DNA from: SXVE01 sp036388895
Lineage (GTDB): Bacteria; Acidobacteriota; Blastocatellia; Pyrinomonadales; Pyrinomonadaceae
DNA length: 64,000 bases
Direction of reading: 5' to 3'
Assembly (NCBI GenBank): GCA_036388895.1
Contig: DASVQY010000061.1
Location: 58,370-122,369 of the forward strand
The position numbers and the translations under genes are program-made. The notes under the pieces were generated by a model that worked only from the letters and a program-made list of their open reading frames with translations, searched no databases and was not told the DNA's origin. Of the stretch, positions 35,527-44,142 are shown one piece after another; position 1 is the stretch's first letter, and each line of letters starts with the position of its first letter.

Positions 35527-36108
35527 TTAAAGCTTTCTGATAAAATGCGCGACTTTGCGCCCGCCTTCTTCGGTATAGTGTACGGAAACTTTCGTGCCGT
35601 TCACTGTTTCCTTTGCCGTATATTCGGCAGCGTCCGCTATGCCTTTGCCCGTATCAACTGCCGCGCGTTCGGATAAATCGAAAACTTCTTCCGCTCCGTC
35701 GGCGGTTTCGAGTGCTACTGTGCGCCCGGCTTTGCCGACGACTTTGATCGTCCCTTCCGCTATCTTCGGCGCTTCGCGCCCGATGTATTCAAAGGCGCTG
35801 GCGGTTTTATCCGCGCCTTTAATTGTGTAATGCGCGACGACAAAAGAACCTTCGCGCCCGGCGAATTCAATGGCTTTCGCCGCGTCTTTCAAACCGCGCA
35901 CGGTCGTTTTTCCGGTGAATTTAATCGTCTCAATTGTTCCGTCCGCCGTTTTTACCGCAACGGTTTTCGCTCGTTTATCAACCGCTTCGACGCTGCCGAT
36001 AATCGCTTGCCTGACTTTCGGGGCAGCCGCGCCGCAACTCGCGCAAAACATCAAAGTCAAAGCCGCAAACATCAGTTTCTGCGACCAACACACAATTTCT
36101 CGTTTCAT
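35527..36108 (-). CDS. Exported protein with two internal repeats, unknown
   Basis: A 193-residue protein with leader (MFAALTLMFCASCGAAAPK). The Cys in ASCGA could be a lipobox, so a lipoprotein is possible. Two homologous units of about 75 residues follow: GSVEAVDKRAKTVAVKTADG to ASAFEYIGRE, and GTIKVVGKAGRTVALETADG to RKVAHFIRKL. Each ends in a VxVHYT-like strand (FVVAHYTIKG, VSVHYTEEGG). No enzyme motif. A GGAG ribosome site precedes the ATG. It follows the stress-protein gene at 36185 on the same strand. Confidence 0.75.
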   Translation of the reverse strand: MKREIVCWSQKLMFAALTLMFCASCGAAAPKVRQAIIGSVEAVDKRAKTVAVKTADGTIETIKFTGKTTVRGLKDAAKAIEFAGREGSFVVAHYTIKGADKTASAFEYIGREAPKIAEGTIKVVGKAGRTVALETADGAEEVFDLSERAAVDTGKGIADAAEYTAKETVNGTKVSVHYTEEGGRKVAHFIRKL

Positions 36109-36184
36109 AAAATTTCTCCTTAAACGCACTTTTATTTCTTAAAAAGCGTTTGTGATAGGCGACAACCGCTTTTATTTTCAATTA

Positions 36185-36730
36185 TTAAATGGTCGCATCC
36201 GATGCCGATGCATTTTCCGCGTAATGCGCGGCTATTGCACGAGCATCACCGTTTTGTTTGAGCAATTCTTCGGCGCGGCTCACTTCGTCAGCCGTCCCAT
36301 GAACAAGAAGCAAAAATCTGCCCGCTTTGACGGCGGCTTCGTATTCGACGATGCTGTTTTTCGGGATGCCGATGCTGTAAAGCGCGGCTCCGATGGCGCT
36401 CAGACCGCCGACCACGATGGCGCTCTCTAAAGCGCCGACGATCATCGCGACAATCGGACCGCCGAAAGCGACTAAACCGATTCCCGGAACCCACAAAAAT
36501 GCCGCCCCGACCAGCAATCCCCAGATGCTGCCCCAGAATGCTCCGGTGCTGCCCCAATATTTAATGCGGTCTTTCATATTGTAAAAACCGACGACGTGCT
36601 CTTCGGTGTGATAATCCTTGCCGACGATTGACAGTTTTTTTATGTCGAATCCGTCTCTTTGCAGTTCTTTAATCGCTTCTTCCGCCGATTGGTGACTGCC
36701 AAAAACCGCTATTGCTGTATTTTCCGTCAT
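36185..36730 (-). CDS. General-stress-protein-17M-like membrane protein
   Basis: A 181-residue protein. Residues 1-50 have the general-stress-protein-17M-like pattern (IAVFGSHQSAEEAIKELQRDG, KLSIVGKDYHTEEHVVGFYN). Residues ~60-115 are a glycine-rich double membrane segment (GSTGAFWGSIWGLLVGAAFL, VAMIVGALESAIVVGGLSAI). The C-terminus is soluble (AVKAGRFLLLVHGTADEV). Role inferred as stress-linked by the family; mechanism unknown. Good AAGGAG ribosome site. A hairpin at 36782-36816 lies just upstream and ends the preceding gene. Confidence 0.75.
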   Translation of the reverse strand: MTENTAIAVFGSHQSAEEAIKELQRDGFDIKKLSIVGKDYHTEEHVVGFYNMKDRIKYWGSTGAFWGSIWGLLVGAAFLWVPGIGLVAFGGPIVAMIVGALESAIVVGGLSAIGAALYSIGIPKNSIVEYEAAVKAGRFLLLVHGTADEVSRAEELLKQNGDARAIAAHYAENASASDATI

Positions 36731-36781
36731 GATTCTTTCTCCTTATGATTTCGAAATATTTTTTATGAACTGAAAAACTAA

Positions 36782-36816
36782 AGAGCGGCGGACTTGTTTT
36801 CAGAGTGCCGCTCTTC
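36782..36816 (-). terminator. Hairpin terminator of the DUF4136 gene
   Basis: AAGAGCGGC at 36782-36790 pairs with GCCGCTCTT at 36808-36816 (9 bp). Read on the minus strand it lies about ten bases after the DUF4136 stop and is followed by TAGTTTTTC. Probable rho-independent terminator. Confidence 0.65.
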
Positions 36817-36825
36817 GGGAAACCT

Positions 36826-37368
36826 TTATTTTTCCTTTCTGATGTCTTTGAGAAAATGCTTGACCAGATCTTCGGTTCCGTCTTTGATTTGTTTTTCCGA
36901 TTGATCGGGCGTGTTGCCGATGGTGTCTGTTACCATACCGCGCCAGACGAGCATATTGTTTTTGGCGTTTATAACGTCAACGACAATTGAGCCTTCCGTG
37001 TAGTAGCGCGTCCAGATGTCCGGTCCGAAACCCCAGCGCCAGTATCGAGGATAGCCGTAACCGAAAGATTGAATGTCGAGCTTTTCTTTTGACCCGGCAT
37101 AATACGCGACGAGAAAATCAGGATTGTCGTCGTTGAGACTAAAGCCGTTTTCTTCGAGCTGCGCCGTCAGGCTGTTTTTGATCCGGCTCGATGTCAAAGT
37201 ATTGGTTTTCAGCGGATCGTTATTGCCGCGACGCTGATCTTTGAAGGCGAAAGTTTTTAAGCTGCCCAGATTGAAATTCTTGTCGTAATCGGTTTTCACA
37301 GACATCGCGAACACCGAAACCGCCGAGAGCATCATGCTCAAACCCAAAATCGCGCGAAATATTTTCAT
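36826..37368 (-). CDS. Exported DUF4136 family protein
   Basis: A 180-residue protein with signal peptide (LSMMLSAVSVFAMS). It has the DUF4136 pattern: VKTDYDKNFNLGSLKTFAF near the start, RIKNSLTAQLEENGFSLND, PDFLVAYYAGSKEK and DVINAKNNMLVWRGMVTD. Most relatives are lipoproteins; no lipobox Cys is present here, so a soluble periplasmic form is likely. Function unknown. Confidence 0.88.
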   Translation of the reverse strand: MKIFRAILGLSMMLSAVSVFAMSVKTDYDKNFNLGSLKTFAFKDQRRGNNDPLKTNTLTSSRIKNSLTAQLEENGFSLNDDNPDFLVAYYAGSKEKLDIQSFGYGYPRYWRWGFGPDIWTRYYTEGSIVVDVINAKNNMLVWRGMVTDTIGNTPDQSEKQIKDGTEDLVKHFLKDIRKEK

Positions 37369-37743
37369 CGTTTTATCTCCTTAAATTTAATTTCATTCTG
37401 AATTCCTTTGAATTCTATTTTGAGATTAAGCCGGAAAACAGAGCGGCGTATTTTAGATTTTTGCCGAAAATTGCTGTTTTTTGCTGTTCTTTGGATTTTT
37501 GCGGACTTTATTTTTCAAAATTGATGAACTACGAGAGATTCAAGCGATTTGCGCCGCAAAAAAAAGCAATTTTGAGCAAAATCCTGAAAGAAATTACGGT
37601 GCAAAATTCTTAATATTCGACAGCAGAACAAGGGGGAAGCGGCGAAGCCGTCGGAAAGATGAAACTTTCCAGAGTCGCGAGCAAAAAGGCGAACCAAACG
37701 GCTTCAGAAGGTTCGCTGACTTTAAAGTATAAGGAGAACGAAA

Positions 37744-38214
37744 ATGATTAAAAATGCGACAAAAATATTTCTAACGCTCGCGCTCGCGCTGTTCGGCGGC
37801 TTGACGACTGCGCAGGCGCAAATGGACAGCGACACGATTCTCGACGTGAACATTCCGTTTCAATTCGTCGTCGCAAACACGACTTTTCCGGCGGGCAAAT
37901 ACACGATCAGACCGATTGACGATTCGGAAGACACGCCGAACGTGATCGAAATCAGCAGCGCCGACGGTCGAATGCGAACCCTTTTCGACACGGAAAACAC
38001 GAGTCTGGACAACGCGCCGAAAAAATCCGAAATCGTCTTCGATAAATACGGAAACAATTATTTTCTCTCGCAAATCTTTGTCGAAGACGAAAAATACGGC
38101 GTTCAGGCTGAAGAATCGAAAATGGAAAAGAAATGGAAGAAAAACGGGCAGCAGGCTGTCAAACAATCGGTTCAATGCAGCAAAAGAAAGTCTTCGTCGC
38201 GGACGGCTAAATAG
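37744..38214 (+). CDS. Small secreted acidobacterial protein of unknown function
   Basis: A 156-residue protein with signal peptide ending TTAQAQMD. It has the block DVNIPFQFVVANTTFPAGKY-TIRPI followed by VIEISSADGRMRTLF, then NNYFLSQIFV, a pattern I know from many acidobacterial secreted proteins; function unknown. The C-terminus is very basic (KKWKKNGQQAVKQSVQCSKR). AAGGAGAACGAAA precedes the ATG. It is followed by a clear terminator. Confidence 0.8.
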   Translation: MIKNATKIFLTLALALFGGLTTAQAQMDSDTILDVNIPFQFVVANTTFPAGKYTIRPIDDSEDTPNVIEISSADGRMRTLFDTENTSLDNAPKKSEIVFDKYGNNYFLSQIFVEDEKYGVQAEESKMEKKWKKNGQQAVKQSVQCSKRKSSSRTAK

Positions 38215-38267
38215 TTTTTTACGGCACAGCCGCTGATTCGACAATTTGAATTCCGGCAGGGAATCTC

Positions 38268-38294
38268 AGCGGGTTTTAATTCCCGCTTTTTTTT
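38268..38294 (+). terminator. Intrinsic terminator after the 37744 gene
   Basis: AGCGGG at 38268-38273 pairs with CCCGCT at 38282-38287, and is followed at once by a run of eight T (38287-38294). Classic rho-independent form. Confidence 0.85.
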
Positions 38295-38344
38295 GGCAAG
38301 GTGAAAGTTAATTTTATAATAAATCTAAATAAGGAGAATTTAAG

Positions 38345-39187
38345 ATGAATGAAGTTGAGAAAAGCGATGATAAATACACGCGCCGCAATTTTATCCGAGC
38401 GGGAATCGGCGTTTCGGCGGGCTTGATGCTTCCGCCGATTGATGCCGCCGGGCAGAAACGGGACAAAAAATTTCCGACCGCGAACGGCGGCACTGACCCT
38501 TTTCCGATTCCGTGGCTCGATAAAAACGGGAGTCATAATCAGCCAGCGGGCGAAAATCTCGAACCGTCGCACATCTATCATTTCAAAGGTCAAATCGCGC
38601 GGTGCAGCACTTTTACCGGAATGGGAACCGACAACAAAGGCAACCGCATCGCTTTCGGAACGGCGACGACGGATTTCGGATATATGCAGGGAGAATATTG
38701 GGCGGCGCGTGCTGCGCAAAAAGGCACGTTCACGCATATATGACTTACGCTGTTTCGGGGACAGGCTGTTCCCGCCAATCAAATTCACGATTTTCATCCT
38801 CCGATTGCCGAATCCGGTCTTTACTGGGTCGTTCCCGTTCCGGCAGGCGGGCTGGTCATCAGTCCCGACAACCGCACGGCGACGCTTGAAATGAAAAACG
38901 TCAAACTCGTAGATCAGCCGCGCTGGGCGGCGCTCGACGCGGAAGCGTATCCGGCAACGATGAGCTTTCGAATGGTTTGGACGGCGACCGACGAAAATTT
39001 CGTTTACGACAATCCGTCGCAGCATTTCCGCGTCGAAGGCTTTCGCGCCACCGCGCAGTTAGAAGCCGAGGTCAAATCTCCGCATTTGAAATTTTCGTGG
39101 AAATCAGACCCGCTTTCGACTTCAAGCTCCGCTTTCGCCATTATCGGCACGGAAGTCAACGGGCGTTATTACGACGAGATGAAATAA
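38345..39187 (+). pseudogene. Tat-leader secreted protein gene interrupted by one in-frame TGA
   Basis: The ATG at 38345 follows an AAGGAG site. The product begins with a Tat-type leader (TRRNFIRAGIGVSAG), then PFPIPWLDKNGSHNQPAGEN, SHIYHFKGQIARCSTFTGMG and AQKGTFTHI, ending at TGA 38741-38743. The same frame is open for another 147 codons with convincing protein: LTLFRGQAVPANQIHDFHPP, LYWVVPVPAGGLVISP, PATMSFRMVWTATDENFVYD and a normal stop at 39185-39187. The full product would be about 280 residues. A single CGA/TGG to TGA change would explain it; recoding is the alternative. Family not recognised. Confidence 0.78.
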
Positions 39188-39201
39188 ACCTGGTTTTTTA
39201 C

Positions 39202-39339
39202 ATGCAAAAATCCGTGGCGGCTGTTTCGACAAAAGTTGACGAAATATCGAACGTTGTCGAAATGCCGCCCGGATTTCTCTTTGTCACTTTCAACGGTAAA
39301 AAAATAAATGTTGAAATAACGAGACTTAAAGCTTTTTGA
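39202..39339 (+). CDS. Possible 45-residue protein, unknown
   Basis: A short frame opens at ATG 39202, 14 bases after the preceding stop, and encodes MQKSVAAVSTKVDEISNVV through PPGFLFVTFNGKKINVEITR to a TGA. The composition is protein-like, but no ribosome site is clear. It could be a small partner of the split Tat gene, or a gene fragment. Confidence 0.35.
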   Translation: MQKSVAAVSTKVDEISNVVEMPPGFLFVTFNGKKINVEITRLKAF

Positions 39340-39404
39340 GAATTACGTTTTAACGGAACGTCTAATGCACTTCTGTTACTGAACAAACAAGAGGAGCAGT
39401 CGAA

Positions 39405-40301
39405 ATGTTATCAACTCAAACTGCCGTAAAAAGCGATATTCAAAAGTTTAATTTTAATCGGAAAGAAAAGCCGAAAACAATCAAATCGAGCGAGGCGTTC
39501 GGCTGGCGAAACGTTTTTGCCGAGGAAATCGTGCAGCTCGGCGGCGAAATGGAATTGGCGAGCAACGCGCGGCATCTGATCGCGTTGCTGTTAAAAGCGG
39601 CGGTCGCGGCGGACAAAACCGAAAATCAAAAACGTAAACAATTTTTGCGTTCGGGCGAAATACTCGTTGTGCCGATGGAAAACCGTATTGCTTTAAAGGC
39701 TGGCGAGATTCACGTTTTTTGCCTTTATCTCGAACCGGCATTCGTGCAAAAAATTGCCGAAGATTACGATTTAGGATTGTGCGGGGTCGCTTCTGAACCA
39801 ATTATCGGCGCGCCGGACGAGCAATTGCGCCGCATCGCCCTCGCGCTTTTTCACGAGCTTATTGAAGCGAACATTTCGAGCCGTTTTTGCGCCGATGCTC
39901 TGGCGAAAGCGCTCGCGTTGCAAATCGTCCGGCGTTTCGGCGTCTGGCAGGACGCAAGCGTAGGCGCTGGCGGAATGGCGGGATATAAACTGCGAAAAGC
40001 GCTCGAATTCGTGGAAGAAAATCTGGAATGCGAAGCGGAATTGTCGCTCGAAAAAATCGCCGAGTGTGTCGAAATGAGCTATTGCCATTTATCACGCAGC
40101 TTTAAACAGTCAATGGGCATTAACGCCAACGCTTACATCGCGCAGCGCCGCATCGAGCGCGCCAAAAAACTTTTGTCCGATTCCGACGCGGCAATCGCCG
40201 ACATCGCGCTGCAAGTCGGTTTCAGCAGCCAGAGCCATTTCACAACCACATTTCGCCGCCTGACCGGAACGACTCCGAAGATTTTCCGAAGGACTTTGTA
40301 A
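39405..40301 (+). CDS. AraC family transcriptional regulator
   Basis: A 298-residue protein. The N-terminal ~180 residues form a ligand/dimerisation part without recognised family. The C-terminal AraC/XylS domain has two helix-turn-helix units: LSLEKIAECVEMSYCHLSRS with GINANAYIAQRRIERAKKLL, then IADIALQVGFSSQSHFTTTF followed by GTTPKIFRRTL. GAGGAG lies ahead of the ATG. It may control the exported catalase-like gene 400 bp downstream, which is an inference from position. Confidence 0.93.
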   Translation: MLSTQTAVKSDIQKFNFNRKEKPKTIKSSEAFGWRNVFAEEIVQLGGEMELASNARHLIALLLKAAVAADKTENQKRKQFLRSGEILVVPMENRIALKAGEIHVFCLYLEPAFVQKIAEDYDLGLCGVASEPIIGAPDEQLRRIALALFHELIEANISSRFCADALAKALALQIVRRFGVWQDASVGAGGMAGYKLRKALEFVEENLECEAELSLEKIAECVEMSYCHLSRSFKQSMGINANAYIAQRRIERAKKLLSDSDAAIADIALQVGFSSQSHFTTTFRRLTGTTPKIFRRTL

Positions 40302-40694
40302 GACGCATTTCGGTTAAAGGTTAAAATGTGAAGAAAAAATCCTTTCGGCGCAAAAATAAATTTTAGAAATTTTTGATTTTTGTGTCGGCATTTCAGCAAG
40401 CCACGACATTTCGACAACCGGAGCGACCGAGCGCGAATTTTTCTTCAAAACCGAAATCCTAAAAATTCTTGTAAATGCAACAAAGGGTTGGCTTTTACGG
40501 TAAATCGAGCGACACGACAAAAATAGCAAGCTGCGGCATAAACATTGCGATTTAGCTGAAACAAGCGATAAGAGCAATGAATCGTTCTTAAAGATTCGTC
40601 TGTGACTATCTTCAACGATTTTAGAGATTTGATTTGAAAAAGTTATCGCGTAAAGCGCTCTCGAATTTAATCCCGAAACGGAGTTAGGAAAATT
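40302..40694. other. Gap with weak coding-like remnant
   Basis: A plus frame at about 40383-40500 reads GISASHDISTTGATEREF and KTEILKILVNATKGWLLR before a TAA; there is no start or ribosome site. Possible remnant. The promoter of the catalase-like gene must lie here. Confidence 0.25.
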
Positions 40695-41741
40695 ATGAGA
40701 AATAAAATGATTGAAAATAAATCGTTGATATTTATTGGATTTTTTTTATGCACGATTTTTGCAGCACCTGTTGTCATTTCGGCACAGCAGACGCCCACGA
40801 CGAGCAATTCCGAGCCGAAAGATGTGACAGCGAAGGAGGTAACCGACGCTCTGGAGGGAGCTTATGGCGTTCACAAAGGGCAGCGGCGCAACCATACCAA
40901 AGGAGTTTGCGCCCTCGGAACATTTACCGGCTTGAAATCCGGCGCGCCTTATTCGCGGTCGGCTTTGTTTTCGGGGCAGCCAATCGAAGTGGTGGCGCGA
41001 TTTTCCATCGCCGGCGGCGACCCGACCGTGCCCGATACGGATCGAGGTCCGCGCGGAATGGCTCTGGAATTCAGACTGCCGAACGGCGCTTTGCAGCACA
41101 TGACGATGATCAACACGCCGATGTTTTTCGCCGCGATGCCGCGAACTTTTCTCGACAAGATGCTCGCTTTAAAACCCGATCCGAAAACGGGGAAACCTGA
41201 TCCTGCGGCTTTCAAAGCGTTTATGGAAAGCCACCCGGATAATATGGGACAGGCGAACTTTCTCGCCTTTAACAATCCGCCCGTAAGTTACACTAACGAA
41301 TCATATTTCGGCATTCACACATTTAAATTCATCAACAAAGACAACAAAATCACGATGGTGCGCTGGCGTTTCGTTCCGCAGGACGGCGAGCGGCGTCTTT
41401 CGGACGCCGAATTGAAGACGAGACCGGTAAATTTTCTTGAACAGCAATTGTTCGAGCGAATGAAGCGCGGCGCGGCGCGGTGGGATATGTTGATTACAAT
41501 CGGCGAACCGGGCGATTCGGCGGATGACCCGACGATACTCTGGTCTAAACAGCGTAAAGAATTGAAAGTCGGCACATTGAGTATCACCTCTGCAACGCCT
41601 CAGCCCGCAGGCGGCTGCGAAAAAATCAATTACGACCCGCTGGTTATTGCCGACGGCATCGCCGCAACCAACGATCCCGTTTTGCTGTTTCGTTCCTTGT
41701 CTTACGGTTTCTCGTTTTCAAGACGGCTCGAAGACAAATAA
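40695..41741 (+). CDS. Exported catalase-family peroxidase (SrpA-like)
   Basis: A 348-residue heme protein with signal peptide (FFLCTIFAAPVVISAQQ). It is the short catalase-fold type. The distal His is in RRNHTKGVCALGTF (~67); the strand VVARFSIAGGDPTVPDTDRG and PRGMALEFRLPNG follow. The proximal heme-ligand region is RSLSYGFSFSRRLEDK with R333 and Y337 spaced RxxxY, as in catalases. At ~350 residues it lacks the extra domains of classical catalase; relatives act as peroxidases with organic or hydrogen peroxide. Export places it in the periplasm. Confidence 0.9.
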   Translation: MRNKMIENKSLIFIGFFLCTIFAAPVVISAQQTPTTSNSEPKDVTAKEVTDALEGAYGVHKGQRRNHTKGVCALGTFTGLKSGAPYSRSALFSGQPIEVVARFSIAGGDPTVPDTDRGPRGMALEFRLPNGALQHMTMINTPMFFAAMPRTFLDKMLALKPDPKTGKPDPAAFKAFMESHPDNMGQANFLAFNNPPVSYTNESYFGIHTFKFINKDNKITMVRWRFVPQDGERRLSDAELKTRPVNFLEQQLFERMKRGAARWDMLITIGEPGDSADDPTILWSKQRKELKVGTLSITSATPQPAGGCEKINYDPLVIADGIAATNDPVLLFRSLSYGFSFSRRLEDK

Positions 41742-41851
41742 TAGCGGTTTGCAGTGGGTAATTGGCGAGGAAGAAAGGCTTAAGAGCGGACGCAATCAGA
41801 TGTTAGAGTGCCGCTCAAAGACAAAACTTAATAATTTTAAGGAGAAATAAT

Positions 41852-43084
41852 ATGAAAAATAAAATTTATGAAAATCAAGCGTCTGTCGTCTCGGAGAAAA
41901 CGAATTCATCAAGCGATTCGGGTAATGGCGGCTCAACCGAGCCGGTACGCGGTAATCGCGGCGGCTCGGTTTTGGGACCGCGCAACTTTCCGATAGAGTT
42001 TGAAAATCCCGATTTGTTTCGTTCGCCGTATACAGATGCCGGGACAATTCCGAATCTGAAATTTTCTTTTTCGGCGGCGCGCAATCGTTTGGCTGAAGGC
42101 GGTTGGGCGCGCGAGGTTACCGCCCGCGAGCTGCCGGTTTCGACGACGCTAGCGGGCGTTAATATGGGGCTTACGCCCGGCGGGATTCGCGAATTGCATT
42201 GGCACAAAGAGGCGGAATGGGGATATATGCTTGGCGGAAGCGCTCGGTTGACCGCGATTGACGCGCAGGGGCGCAACTTTATAGATGATGTCGGCGTCGG
42301 CGATTTGTGGAACTTTCCGGCTGGCATCCCGCATTCGATTCAGGGCTTGGAAGAAGGATGCGAATTTTTGCTGGTGTTCGACGACGGCAACTTTTCCGAG
42401 AACGAAACATTTTTGCTGAGCGATTGGTTCGTTCACACGCCGCCGTCTGTGCTGGCTAAAAACTTTCACGTTGCGGAATCGGCTTTTGACAATCTGCCCA
42501 GAGACATCGAACACACGCGCTGGATTTTCGGCGGCAAAGTTCCGGGTTCGCTCGAAGGCGATAAAGTTCAGTCCCCGGCTGGCGAAACGCCGGTAAACTA
42601 CAGCTTTCATATGGAAAATGTGCAGCCGACTAAAGTTCAGGGCGGTCAGGTGCGAATCATTGATTCTTCGGTTTTTCCCGCCGCCAGCACAATCGCGGCG
42701 GCGTTGGTGGAAGTCGAACCGGGCGGAATGCGCGAGCTGCATTGGCACCCAAACGCCGACGAATGGCAGTATTACATCTCCGGGCAGGCGCGGATGAGCG
42801 TTTTTACTCCGAACAAAGCCAGAACTTTCGATTTTCAAGCAGGCGATATCGGCTACGTGCCGTTTGCATACGGGCATTACGTCGAAAACACCGGCAATGA
42901 AACACTGCGCTATCTGGAAATGTTTCGCAGTTCATATTTCGCAGACGTTTCGCTCAATCAATGGATGGGACTAACAACGCCCAGCCTGGTGCAGGCTCAT
43001 TTGAATCTGGATCAATCCACAATGGACGTTCTCGCCAAAAACAAACCCGTCATCGTCGGACCTTCCGCGCTTTTGGAGAAGTAA
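41852..43084 (+). CDS. oxdC: Bicupin oxalate decarboxylase
   Basis: A 410-residue bicupin converting oxalate to formate and CO2 with Mn. Cupin 1 has RELHWHKEAEWGYML (H116, H118, E122, then H161). Cupin 2 has RELHWHPNADEWQYY (H297, H299, E304, then H342). After cupin 1 the flexible lid reads SENE (182-185), matching the SENS lid of Bacillus OxdC, whose Glu (here E183) is needed for decarboxylase rather than oxidase activity. No signal peptide; the Ser/Gly/Asn-rich N-terminus is probably disordered. AAGGAG precedes the ATG. The stop overlaps the start of the DUF1275 gene (TAATG). Confidence 0.92.
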   Translation: MKNKIYENQASVVSEKTNSSSDSGNGGSTEPVRGNRGGSVLGPRNFPIEFENPDLFRSPYTDAGTIPNLKFSFSAARNRLAEGGWAREVTARELPVSTTLAGVNMGLTPGGIRELHWHKEAEWGYMLGGSARLTAIDAQGRNFIDDVGVGDLWNFPAGIPHSIQGLEEGCEFLLVFDDGNFSENETFLLSDWFVHTPPSVLAKNFHVAESAFDNLPRDIEHTRWIFGGKVPGSLEGDKVQSPAGETPVNYSFHMENVQPTKVQGGQVRIIDSSVFPAASTIAAALVEVEPGGMRELHWHPNADEWQYYISGQARMSVFTPNKARTFDFQAGDIGYVPFAYGHYVENTGNETLRYLEMFRSSYFADVSLNQWMGLTTPSLVQAHLNLDQSTMDVLAKNKPVIVGPSALLEK

Positions 43085-43878
43085 TGCCGAATGTGGCAAT
43101 GCATTCCGCCGTTGCGGAAACGACTGTTGTCCGCGAGCAGGTTTGGGCGGTTTATCTGCTCGCGTGGGTCGCGGCTTTTACGGATGCCATCGGCTATTTA
43201 TCGCTGCATCAGCTCGGAGCCTCGTATATGAGCGGCAACAGTATGAATCTCGGCATCGCTTTAGGACGAGAAGAATGGTTTTCCGTTATCAATCACGGAT
43301 TCCCGATTTTTTCGTTTGTGACGGGAAATTTACTCGGTGTTTTAATAATCAAACAGGCAAATCACCGGGGCGTTCGCAATTCATTTGCTTTGATATTCGG
43401 TTTTGAAGCTGTCTGCATTCTTGCCTTTTTGTTCATCGGCACCTGCGCGCTGCACGAAGGAATGATTAGCAATTCCGAAACATCCGCGTTTTATTTTTGT
43501 ATGTTTTTGCTGACGCTGGCAATGGGGCTGCAAACGACGACTTTACGGAAGGTGCGCGGAAATTCCGCCCATACAACTTTCGTCACGGGCGCTCTCGTCA
43601 ATCTGACGGAGGCTTTTATAAATTATTTTTCCTGGATTTGGTTAGAGTTAAAGGCGAAACGCTTTCGGCAAATCTTGAATGAGTCAAGGCAACAGAAATC
43701 GTTTCAACAATTACTTTTACTCGGCGGAATCTGGATTTGTTACGTTTTCGGAGCGATATGCGGGAGCGTTGCCGAGCGAAGGTTTTCACTGACCGCGCTG
43801 CTTTTTCCCATCGGCGCTCTGGTCACGCTGATAATTCTTGATTTTGCGCGCCCTTTTGAGAACTCAAATCCGAATTGA
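43084..43878 (+). CDS. DUF1275 (YoaK-like) membrane protein
   Basis: A 264-residue protein with six to seven membrane helices and the DUF1275 hallmarks: WVAAFTDAIGYLSLHQLGASYMSGN-type start (visible as AFTDAIGYLSL and YMSGNSMNLGIALG), then AMGLQTTTLRKVRGNSAHTT and FVTGALVNLTEAF. A transport role is suspected in the family, substrate unknown. The ATG at 43084 shares its A with the TAA of oxdC, so the pair is translationally coupled. Coupling to oxalate decarboxylase suggests a link to oxalate or formate exchange; this is inference. A longer in-frame start at 42961 is not favoured. Confidence 0.88.
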   Translation: MPNVAMHSAVAETTVVREQVWAVYLLAWVAAFTDAIGYLSLHQLGASYMSGNSMNLGIALGREEWFSVINHGFPIFSFVTGNLLGVLIIKQANHRGVRNSFALIFGFEAVCILAFLFIGTCALHEGMISNSETSAFYFCMFLLTLAMGLQTTTLRKVRGNSAHTTFVTGALVNLTEAFINYFSWIWLELKAKRFRQILNESRQQKSFQQLLLLGGIWICYVFGAICGSVAERRFSLTALLFPIGALVTLIILDFARPFENSNPN

Positions 43879-43974
43879 AGATTCTATTTTTATTACATCC
43901 CGACAGCACGCCAGCGAATTTGAATTATCAGTTTAAGCTGAATAAAAGAGAGGCTTTTTGCTTGAATTTATTCC

Positions 43975-44127
43975 CTAATATGTTTTAACCGGAGGAACGC
44001 TCCGCTCGTCTGCCGACGGAGTAAAGATGTCATCGCGCAGATAGCCTATGAATAACGCCAGGATCAAAAGCGTGATGCTAAAAAGTATCGCCGCGCCGAA
44101 GATTTTTAAAACTGTTGTATTTTTCAT
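43975..44127 (-). CDS. 50-residue single-span membrane protein
   Basis: The frame reads from an ATG at 44127, with an AGAGGAAAAA ribosome site, to a TAG at 43975-43977. The protein is MKNTTVLKIFGAAILFSI followed by a hydrophobic helix (LLILALFIGYL) and the tail RDDIFTPSADERSVPPVKTY. It lies 15 bp downstream of a similar micro gene (44143-44286), so the two form an operon. No family recognised. The pair could be small subunits of a respiratory or stress membrane complex, but nothing here proves it. Confidence 0.65.
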   Translation of the reverse strand: MKNTTVLKIFGAAILFSITLLILALFIGYLRDDIFTPSADERSVPPVKTY

Positions 44128-44142
44128 TTCTGTTTTTCCTCT

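Noticed and set aside
38741..38743. The in-frame TGA as a selenocysteine codon
   Set aside because: No Cys/Sec-type redox motif surrounds it, no downstream stem-loop of SECIS type is obvious, and the family is not a known selenoprotein.
38276..39025. A 249-codon minus-strand frame
   Set aside because: It lies antisense to the split Tat-leader gene, is full of Arg and His in random order, and has no ribosome site. It is a shadow of GC-rich coding sequence.
42149..42877. A 242-codon minus-strand frame
   Set aside because: Antisense to oxdC; no protein-like pattern.
42961..43083. N-terminal extension of the DUF1275 gene
   Set aside because: It overlaps oxdC, encodes a non-hydrophobic random stretch, and the TAATG start is typical of coupling.
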